From: Balneolaceae bacterium
GTDB taxonomy: Bacteria > Bacteroidota > Rhodothermia > Balneolales > Balneolaceae
DNA length: 12,480 bases
Assembly: GCA_007117235.1 (NCBI GenBank)
Contig: SKGY01000221.1
Span: forward strand, 1 to 12,480
Direction of reading: 5' to 3'
Shown: positions 8,084-12,480 of the stretch, piece after piece
Position numbering within the stretch: position 1 is the first letter of the stretch
How the letters are laid out: each line of letters starts with the position of its first letter
Program-made: the position numbers and the translations under genes
Notes under the pieces: generated by a model
The model's database searches: none
Seen by the model: only the letters and a program-made list of their open reading frames with translations
What the model was told of the DNA's origin: nothing

Positions 8084-9004
8084 TTAATCAAAAAGCCTGA
8101 TTAAAAAATTGGGCAAATTCTCAATAACTGATGAATTAAAATTCTGTTCAAACAGCGGAATGTGTTTATGGGCATCAATACTTATCTGTTCTCTGGTTTT
8201 GTAAATAGTGGCTGAACCGGCCGCTCTTTCAAAGAGCATTTCTAAATCAATAACAAGAAAACCGGTATTCATTCCATCCAAATTCAATATAGCTGCAAGA
8301 AGGCTTTTATCAGTATGTGTTCGTAAAAAAGATATGGCCAGTTTTGAAGATTCATCCAGCGAAGCAACTTTGTAATAATGATTCAGATTAAATGGTAAAA
8401 ACGGAGTGTTGAAATCTAAGAATCTAAGTGGCCAATCAATAAACTCTCCATAGAAATATCGACAAATAGTCTCCATACGATTGGTAAACTCATTACTGCT
8501 ATCGGCAGAATAGAAGCCCCTATCAGCCCACCATTTAGAGTCGAGCGGGAGATCACTAAAGGGACGAACTTCTTTAATGGGCTGTTCTGATTCAATGACT
8601 GAATCGTTTTCAATTTTAAACCATAAATCGGCTACACCGTTCGTCAAACATATTGAAGACGCACCGATTGACGTGTTGTAGCGAGCCGCTTGCTTTCCGG
8701 TCTCTTCTGAAAGGGCAACCGAAGATGATTTACATTCAACGAGTATCTGCGGGTGAAGCTTTTTATCATAAATGATAATATCAGCGCGCAGAGAGTTTTC
8801 CTTATTGCGTATTTCAACCGGCGCCTCAAAACCAATGCGGGATTTTTTGATATCTGTTTGATGAATCAGATAATCAATCCAACGTAATCGTACCCTCTCT
8901 TCGGGCCTGTTTTTAAATCGTTTTCGAAGTATTGGATTAAAAAGAACTCTCTCTTTTTCATCAAAAAGGAGTTGCGGGAAAAAATTTAGTGCTTTGCTTT
9001 TCAT
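8084..9004 (-). CDS. Solitary HSDR_N-type (PD-(D/E)XK nuclease fold) protein
   Basis: The first 150 residues match the type I restriction HsdR N-terminal domain (HSDR_N_2) often found alone in Bacteroidota. A helix with R-V-R-L-R-W-I-D-Y-L-I (37-47) is followed by E60, D75 (R-A-D-I-I-I-Y-D) and E90-C-K92, the PD-(D/E)XK catalytic set, and by Q105-A-A-R-Y-N. The catalytic residues look intact, so nuclease activity is possible, but the fold is also used in non-cutting proteins. Residues 160-306 form a C-terminal extension that I do not recognise. No hsdM, hsdS or helicase domain is nearby, so this is not a restriction system as such. It is the first gene of a probable - strand operon with the prolidase and the DUF308-like gene, and is divergent from the arginine operon leader. 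Confidence 0.8.
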   Translation of the reverse strand: MKSKALNFFPQLLFDEKERVLFNPILRKRFKNRPEERVRLRWIDYLIHQTDIKKSRIGFEAPVEIRNKENSLRADIIIYDKKLHPQILVECKSSSVALSEETGKQAARYNTSIGASSICLTNGVADLWFKIENDSVIESEQPIKEVRPFSDLPLDSKWWADRGFYSADSSNEFTNRMETICRYFYGEFIDWPLRFLDFNTPFLPFNLNHYYKVASLDESSKLAISFLRTHTDKSLLAAILNLDGMNTGFLVIDLEMLFERAAGSATIYKTREQISIDAHKHIPLFEQNFNSSVIENLPNFLIRLFD

Positions 9005-9039
9005 TTATGGAAAATAAGAAAGTGAGCGGTACTGAAAAG

Positions 9040-9070
9040 CGCTTTAAAAAAAGATTTGGATCTTAAAGCG
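9040..9070. promoter_or_regulatory. Inverted repeat in the divergent promoter region before the arginine leader
   Basis: CGCTTTAA (9040-9047) and TTAAAGCG (9063-9070) are perfect 8-bp inverted arms, 15 bp apart. Between them lies AAGATTTG (9051-9058), one mismatch from the Bacteroidota -7 element TAnnTTTG, which would put transcription start shortly before the leader ORF at 9091. The arms could be an operator overlapping the promoter of the arginine operon or of the divergent HSDR_N gene. I find no -33 match, so the promoter itself is unproven. Confidence 0.35.
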
Positions 9071-9090
9071 GAAGAGTGCAAATTTGAAGT

Positions 9091-9153
9091 ATGGAATTAA
9101 ACGCACACTCAGCAATCATTTCTCTACGCCGTCGCCGCCCTTTGGGCGTGTGA
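9091..9153 (+). CDS. Arginine-rich leader peptide of the argF operon attenuator
   Basis: This is a 20-codon ORF: ATG at 9091, first after an in-frame TGA two codons upstream (9085-9087), and ending in tandem stops TGA-TAG (9151-9156). Codons 13-16 (9127-9138) are CGC CGT CGC CGC, four arginines in a row. Proline, leucine, glycine and valine follow before the stop. Such a peptide has no expected function of its own; as with the his, trp and ilv leaders, ribosome stalling at the repeated codons would report the shortage of charged tRNA. A run of four Arg codons in a tiny ORF directly before a terminator and argF is very unlikely by chance. No good Shine-Dalgarno is present (GGAAG at 9070-9074 is too far), as is common in this group. 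Confidence 0.82.
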   Translation: MELNAHSAIISLRRRRPLGV

Positions 9154-9220
9154 TAGCAGTGCGTGTAGTTTAGACTACCAGGATTTATCACAAGCCCCGA
9201 CAATAACAATTGTCGGGGCT
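9136..9220 (+). promoter_or_regulatory. Transcription attenuator of the arginine operon (mutually exclusive stems)
   Basis: Three competing stems are visible. Protector: CGCCC (9136-9140) with GGGCG (9144-9148). Antiterminator: 9144-9155 with 9186-9197, eleven pairs and one G-A mismatch at 9148/9193, enclosing a small hairpin (9165-9169 with 9174-9178). Terminator: 9193-9204 with 9209-9220. The antiterminator uses both the right arm of the protector and the left arm of the terminator. Model: a ribosome stalled at the Arg codons (9127-9138) blocks the protector arm, leaves 9144-9155 free, and lets the antiterminator form, so argFGH are transcribed. With enough arginine the ribosome reaches the stop at 9151, covers 9144-9155, and the terminator forms. 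Without translation the protector favours termination. The model is inference; the pairings are read directly. Confidence 0.75.
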
Positions 9221-9226
9221 TTTTTT
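9193..9226 (+). terminator. Intrinsic terminator upstream of argF
   Basis: A perfect 12-bp stem, AGCCCCGACAAT (9193-9204) with ATTGTCGGGGCT (9209-9220), has an AACA loop, a GC-rich base and a run of T to 9226. It is the strongest terminator in the window. It faces argF, 99 bp upstream of its start, with no full gene on the same strand before it except the leader ORF, which supports an attenuation role. Confidence 0.93.
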
Positions 9227-9232
9227 ATGTCT

Positions 9233-9250
9233 TCAGTTTTTGAAAACTGA
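9233..9250. promoter_or_regulatory. 18-bp palindrome between terminator and argF
   Basis: TCAGTTTT (9233-9240), centre TG, AAAACTGA (9243-9250) are perfect 8-bp inverted arms. It could be an operator for a second control layer or a stabilising hairpin on the read-through mRNA. It is not followed by a T-run, so it is not a terminator. It has the length of an ARG box but lacks the TGAAT/ATTCA arms of the E. coli consensus. Confidence 0.4.
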
Positions 9251-9324
9251 TTGATATATCTCATCAGAATCCTGCCTTTCCCGAACCCAATAATTTATTT
9301 CCAATAATCTAAAAACTTGTATCC

Positions 9325-10341
9325 ATGAACCATCTATTAACAATTGGAGATCTTGATACCTATCAAATCCAATCAATTTTCGATCTGAGTGAACAGCTTG
9401 AGAAATACCCAAAACCACTGCTTACAGGAAAAAACATCGCTTTTGTGTTTGAGAAGCCTTCACTCCGAACAAAGGCGGGAACTGAAGCTGCGATCAATCA
9501 CCTCAATGGAAACGTAATTTCAATTGATGCAAACCTGATTTTTTCAAGCGGTAAAGCCGTGCCTTTTAGTAGCCGAGAATCGCTGCAAGATGCAATGATG
9601 AATGTATCACAATGGTGTGATGCCATGTTTGCCAGGGTCTATTCTCACAGTACATTGAAAAAAATGGCGGATTACGGAGAAATACCTGTAGTGAATGCGC
9701 TTTGTGACCAGCACCACCCAATGCAGGCCCTGTCTGATCTTTTTACGTTGCAACAGAATTTTGGCAAAGATCAGAAACTGACAATCACATATGTGGGTGA
9801 TGCTAACAATGTTGCTTTTTCTCTAATTGAAATCGGCTTAAAATTTGGTCATACCATGAAATTCTCCGGGCCGGAGAATTATTCCTGGAATGAGGATCAG
9901 CTCGGATACTTTTCACTTCTGGCAGTTGAGCACGGTGGTACGTTTATCCAAACAATAGATCCTTTCGAAGCGGTTTACGAAACGGATGTGATTTATGCCG
10001 ACACCTTTATCTCAATGGGTGAAGAGCATTTGTACGATGAAAAGATCAAATACTTCCAGCCATACCAAGTAAACAGCAAACTCTTTTCACATGCTAAAAG
10101 CAGTGCCGGCTTTATGCACTGCCTCCCCGCCCACCGGGGGATCGAAGTTACTGACGACGTGATAGATCACAAAAATTCGTGGGTGTATCAGCAAGCCAAA
10201 AATAGGATGATTGTTTCGAAGGGTGTTTTTGCAACATTTCTTGCAGGTGAAACAACGAAAATTAAAACAAATGGATCAGTAAAAGTCCCCTCTCAAGAGG
10301 GGACTTCTATCAACCAAATTTCAAAAAGATCAAAACCATGA
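9325..10341 (+). CDS. argF: Ornithine carbamoyltransferase
   Basis: The enzyme joins carbamoyl phosphate and ornithine to give citrulline. Carbamoyl-phosphate site: S46-L-R48-T49-K (STRTR in most family members), R104, H131-P-M-Q134 and R294. Ornithine site: N161/N162 region, D226-T-F-I-S230-M231-G and H265-C266-L-P. The D...SMG loop favours true ornithine carbamoyltransferase over the acetyl- or succinyl-ornithine enzymes of many Bacteroidota, although Leu in S-L-R-T is also recalled from those enzymes, so substrate assignment is not certain. The protein has 338 residues; the fold probably ends near residue 308, and the last 30 residues form a polar tail partly encoded by a palindromic repeat (10283-10306). 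The stop overlaps the argG start (ATGA at 10338-10341). Expression is probably set by the arginine attenuator upstream. Confidence 0.92.
   Translation: MNHLLTIGDLDTYQIQSIFDLSEQLEKYPKPLLTGKNIAFVFEKPSLRTKAGTEAAINHLNGNVISIDANLIFSSGKAVPFSSRESLQDAMMNVSQWCDAMFARVYSHSTLKKMADYGEIPVVNALCDQHHPMQALSDLFTLQQNFGKDQKLTITYVGDANNVAFSLIEIGLKFGHTMKFSGPENYSWNEDQLGYFSLLAVEHGGTFIQTIDPFEAVYETDVIYADTFISMGEEHLYDEKIKYFQPYQVNSKLFSHAKSSAGFMHCLPAHRGIEVTDDVIDHKNSWVYQQAKNRMIVSKGVFATFLAGETTKIKTNGSVKVPSQEGTSINQISKRSKP
10283..10306. repeat. Palindromic repeat inside the 3' coding end of argF
   Basis: AAGTCCCCTCT and AGAGGGGACTT are 11-bp inverted arms around CA. The sequence resembles the CCCCTCCTT/AAGGAGGGG repeats at 11721-11741 and 11821-11841 and is read as residues 320-328 of ArgF (K-V-P-S-Q-E-G-T-S). 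It seems to be an inserted or evolved copy that the gene now reads through. Confidence 0.65.
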
Positions 10342-11621
10342 AAAATCAAACCACATATAAAAAAGTAGCTTCACACGAAGCGGAAAAAGGAACCTTCAAT
10401 ACATGTCTGCTGCTCTATTCCGGTGGTCTAGATACCAGCATAATGCTGAAGTGGATACAGGAGGAGTATGAGTGTGACGTTATTGCACTCACGGTAAATA
10501 TTGGTCAAACAGCTGACAATCTTGATGCTATTAAACAGAAAGCGCTGAAGCTTGGTGCAAAGGATGCCATCGTATACGACGCGAAAGATGAATTCGCCGA
10601 ACTCTGCACCGAAGCGGTGAAAGCCAATGCCGATTACCAGGGCGGATATGCACTTGGATGTCCGTTGGGACGAGTGATGATCTCTCAACTGGCCGTTCAA
10701 TTTGCTGCCGAATTTGGCTGCGAGGTGATAGCTCATGGCTGTACCGGCAAAGGGAACGACCAGGTTCGGTTCGAGAGCTATATCACCACGCTGAATCCTG
10801 AGCTGAAAATCATAGCACCTGTTAGAGAGTGGAGCATGGGTAGAGACGAGCAGATCGCCTACGCTATTGAAAACGGCATTCCGGTTGAACAAACACAGAA
10901 GAGCCCCTATTCGTACGACGAAAATATGTGGGCCAACACCGGGGAGGGAGGAGAGATTGAAAACCCCGAACTGATTCCACCGCTAGAGAACATCCTGAAA
11001 TGGGCCAATACCCCGCAACAGGCACCCGACGAAGAAGAGCTGGTGAAAATCGGCTTTGAACAAGGTGAGCCGGTATCGCTGAACGGCATCAATTATGACA
11101 AGAAAGACCTGATTCTGCTGCTTAACGAGATCGGAGGCAAGCATGCCGTGGGTGTGTTTCATCTGATTGAAGACCGGATTGTGGGTCTGAAGGTGAGAGG
11201 TGTTTATGAAAATCCTGCGGCTACCATTCTGATTCAGGCACACAAAAACCTGGAGCAGTTGGTATCGACACGGGAGGAGAATGAACTGAAAGGGTTCATG
11301 GACCAGAAGTGGGCTTATCTGATTTATGGTGCCAAATATTTTGAGCCTGTAATGGATAACATCCGGGCCTACATCAATGAGCAGAACAAGAAGGTGACCG
11401 GAGAAGTAACAATTAAGTTATATAAAGGAAACTGCGATGTTGTTGCCCTATCATCTCCCTATTCTTTGTTCGATGAAAACCTTGCAACGTTTAACAAGTC
11501 TGCTGCTTTTAATCAAAATGCTTCGGCAGGATTTATTGAGCTGTGGAATTTACCACAGAAAACTGCCTATCAGCTGAAGAAAGAGGTGGTAAAAAGTACA
11601 GCGGGCAGCTTGCCCGCTTAG
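10338..11621 (+). CDS. argG: Argininosuccinate synthase
   Basis: This enzyme joins citrulline and aspartate, using ATP, to give argininosuccinate. The N-type ATP pyrophosphatase loop S28-G-G-L-D-T-S34 is intact. The segment H133-G-C-T-G-K-G-N-D-Q-V-R-F-E146 contains the citrulline/aspartate-binding residues, and S-P-Y-S-Y-D-E-N (189-196) and E-G-G-E-I-E-N-P follow as in the family. At 427 residues it is slightly longer than the common 400, mainly through about 18 extra residues before the P-loop. The start is supported by the 4-bp overlap with argF, so translational coupling is likely. The last eight residues (S-T-A-G-S-L-P-A) are encoded by a palindrome that runs up to the stop codon. GC content is about 50% in the middle of the gene and about 35% at its end. 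Confidence 0.96.
   Translation: MKNQTTYKKVASHEAEKGTFNTCLLLYSGGLDTSIMLKWIQEEYECDVIALTVNIGQTADNLDAIKQKALKLGAKDAIVYDAKDEFAELCTEAVKANADYQGGYALGCPLGRVMISQLAVQFAAEFGCEVIAHGCTGKGNDQVRFESYITTLNPELKIIAPVREWSMGRDEQIAYAIENGIPVEQTQKSPYSYDENMWANTGEGGEIENPELIPPLENILKWANTPQQAPDEEELVKIGFEQGEPVSLNGINYDKKDLILLLNEIGGKHAVGVFHLIEDRIVGLKVRGVYENPAATILIQAHKNLEQLVSTREENELKGFMDQKWAYLIYGAKYFEPVMDNIRAYINEQNKKVTGEVTIKLYKGNCDVVALSSPYSLFDENLATFNKSAAFNQNASAGFIELWNLPQKTAYQLKKEVVKSTAGSLPA
11600..11618. repeat. Palindrome at the 3' end of argG
   Basis: AGCGGGCA (11600-11607), GCT, TGCCCGCT (11611-11618) are perfect 8-bp arms ending directly before the TAG stop. No T-run follows, so it is a poor terminator; it may stabilise the argFG mRNA or be a repeat element of a second family. 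Confidence 0.6.
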
Positions 11622-11716
11622 TGAGATCTGAGAAGGCAAAACGCAAAAGTGAAAAAAGGTTGAAATGAATAAATTAACGTGAGTTCGAGATAAAATCGTT
11701 GAAATTGGTAACCAAT

Positions 11717-11756
11717 AAGTCCCCTCCTTTTTAAGGAGGGGATTTAGGGGTGGTTT
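11717..11756 (+). repeat. REP-like palindromic repeat, first arm of an inverted pair
   Basis: The core hairpin is CCCCTCCTT (11721-11729), loop TTT, AAGGAGGGG (11733-11741), followed by a tail ending GGGGTGGTT (11747-11755). It is the inverted partner of the copy at 11809-11850. The two tails are exact reverse complements over 9 bp, giving the doublet layout known from REP/REPIN elements. Confidence 0.75.
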
Positions 11757-11808
11757 CAACAAGGCTATAAGTTAACTTCCTAATTTTCTATCCACTTAAA
11801 AGAATTTT

Positions 11809-11850
11809 AACCACCCCCGACCCCTCCTTGAGAAGGAGGGGAGATTCTAC
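11809..11850 (-). repeat. REP-like palindromic repeat, second arm of an inverted pair
   Basis: The tail AACCACCCC (11809-11817) precedes the core hairpin CCCCTCCTT (11821-11829), loop GAG, AAGGAGGGG (11833-11841). It is the same element as at 11717-11756 in the opposite orientation, with about 53 bp of AT-rich sequence between the tails. The pair takes up much of the 282-bp argG-argH gap; the rest of the gap shows no gene or clear promoter. Confidence 0.75.
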
Positions 11851-11903
11851 TCCTGAACAGAGATTCAGGTCTAATATCAAACACATTAAATCCCCAAAAA
11901 CCC

Positions 11904-12480
11904 ATGTCCAAACTCTGGCAAAAAAAATCAACCGATACTCAATCCGATATCGCAAAAAAAGTGGAAGCTTTTACTGTAGGCAACGACTATGAACTTGATC
12001 AGGTACTGGTTCCCTATGATGTAAAAGGGTCCAAAGTACATGCCAAAGCACTGCATAAAGCCGATATCCTGAGTAAAACAGAGCTGAAGAAGCTGATTAC
12101 CAAACTTGATGAGGTCTATTCTCTTTGGAAAAAAGGGGAATTCAAAATCACAGTTGAGGATGAGGATATGCACACCGCCATTGAAAATTACCTGATTAAT
12201 GAGCTTGATGATTTAGGCAATAAAATACATACAGGCCGATCCCGAAACGATCAGGTGCTTACCGCATTAAGACTGTATGAGATGGATGCTTTTGAAAAGA
12301 TTATCAATCAAGTAAAAGAATGTGCTGAACTGCTGATTGATCTTGGAGAAAGATATGAAAATGTACCTATGCCTGGTTTTACCCACTCCAGAAAAGCGAT
12401 GCTCAGCACCGTTGGACTATGGGCGGGTGGCTTTGCCGAGATGCTGACCATGCAGATAGAGTCCGGTTCAGGAATAAAAA
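11904..12480 (+). CDS. argH: Argininosuccinate lyase, 3' end outside window
   Basis: This enzyme splits argininosuccinate into arginine and fumarate, the last step of the pathway. The first 192 residues are present and the frame is open to the window end. Family motifs are E87-D-M-H-T-A-I-E, H109-T-G-R-S-R-N-D-Q117 and M156-P-G-F-T160-H161, where T160/H161 match the catalytic Thr-His of the fumarase/aspartase superfamily. After the His the usual L-Q is replaced by S-R-K-A-M. The ATG at 11904 is the natural start, since the family's N-terminal K-L-W motif follows at once. The gene lies 282 bp after argG across a palindromic repeat pair, and may be co-transcribed or have its own promoter. The C-terminal signature loop is not visible here. 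Confidence 0.93.
   Translation, partial: MSKLWQKKSTDTQSDIAKKVEAFTVGNDYELDQVLVPYDVKGSKVHAKALHKADILSKTELKKLITKLDEVYSLWKKGEFKITVEDEDMHTAIENYLINELDDLGNKIHTGRSRNDQVLTALRLYEMDAFEKIINQVKECAELLIDLGERYENVPMPGFTHSRKAMLSTVGLWAGGFAEMLTMQIESGSGIK

Noticed and set aside
9040..9226. A standalone small RNA such as 6S, SRP RNA or a tRNA-like gene before argF
   Set aside because: No closing 5'-3' stem, no SRP loop motif and no tRNA T-arm; the Arg-codon leader ORF with antiterminator and terminator explains the structure better.
9091..9226. T-box riboswitch for arginyl-tRNA
   Set aside because: No T-box antiterminator consensus sequence is present, and the host group is not known for T-boxes.
9233..9250. ArgR box
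   Set aside because: Length fits, but the arms do not have TGAAT/ATTCA of the known consensus; kept only as an unassigned palindrome.
10428..10892. 154-codon open frame on the - strand
   Set aside because: It lies fully within argG, has no recognisable domain and is best explained as a shadow of the real gene.
1..12480. CRISPR array, phage or insertion sequence
   Set aside because: No regularly spaced direct repeats, no transposase or integrase and no phage structural gene; only short palindromic repeats are present.

Overview
The window looks like a chromosomal segment from a member of the Bacteroidota/Balneolota group. This is inferred from gene content (an RMDN-like TPR protein, an APC permease fused to Usp domains, a solitary HSDR_N-type protein), weak or absent Shine-Dalgarno sequences at most starts, and short C-rich palindromic repeats between genes. 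No marker gene such as rRNA is present, so the placement is tentative. GC content is moderate, roughly 40%, with GC-richer stretches in the first gene and in the middle of argG.

Left part (1-3008, + strand): the 3' part of a His-containing polytopic membrane protein, then an Rrf2-family regulator with three cysteines for a probable Fe-S cluster, then oxygen-independent coproporphyrinogen III oxidase (hemN). Together they suggest a low-oxygen or nitric-oxide/haem response unit. Middle part (3005-9004): an amino-acid permease with a C-terminal universal-stress tail (- strand, overlapping the end of hemN), a secreted TPR protein (+ strand), then a - strand run of three genes read right to left: an HSDR_N-domain protein, a PEPD-type prolidase and a DUF308-like membrane protein.

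Right part (9005-12480, + strand): an arginine biosynthesis operon, argF-argG-argH, converting ornithine to citrulline, argininosuccinate and arginine. argF and argG overlap by 4 bp. argH is cut by the window end.

The most striking feature is the 320-bp region before argF. It holds a 20-codon leader ORF (9091-9153) with four consecutive arginine codons and tandem stops, a 12-position antiterminator stem that begins inside the end of the leader ORF, and a perfect 12-bp terminator hairpin with a T-run (9193-9226). This is the full layout of a ribosome-stalling transcription attenuator that reads arginyl-tRNA supply, placed upstream of the arginine genes. An 18-bp palindrome lies between the terminator and argF. 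Palindromic repeats also form the 3' coding ends of argF and argG, and an inverted pair fills the argG-argH gap.
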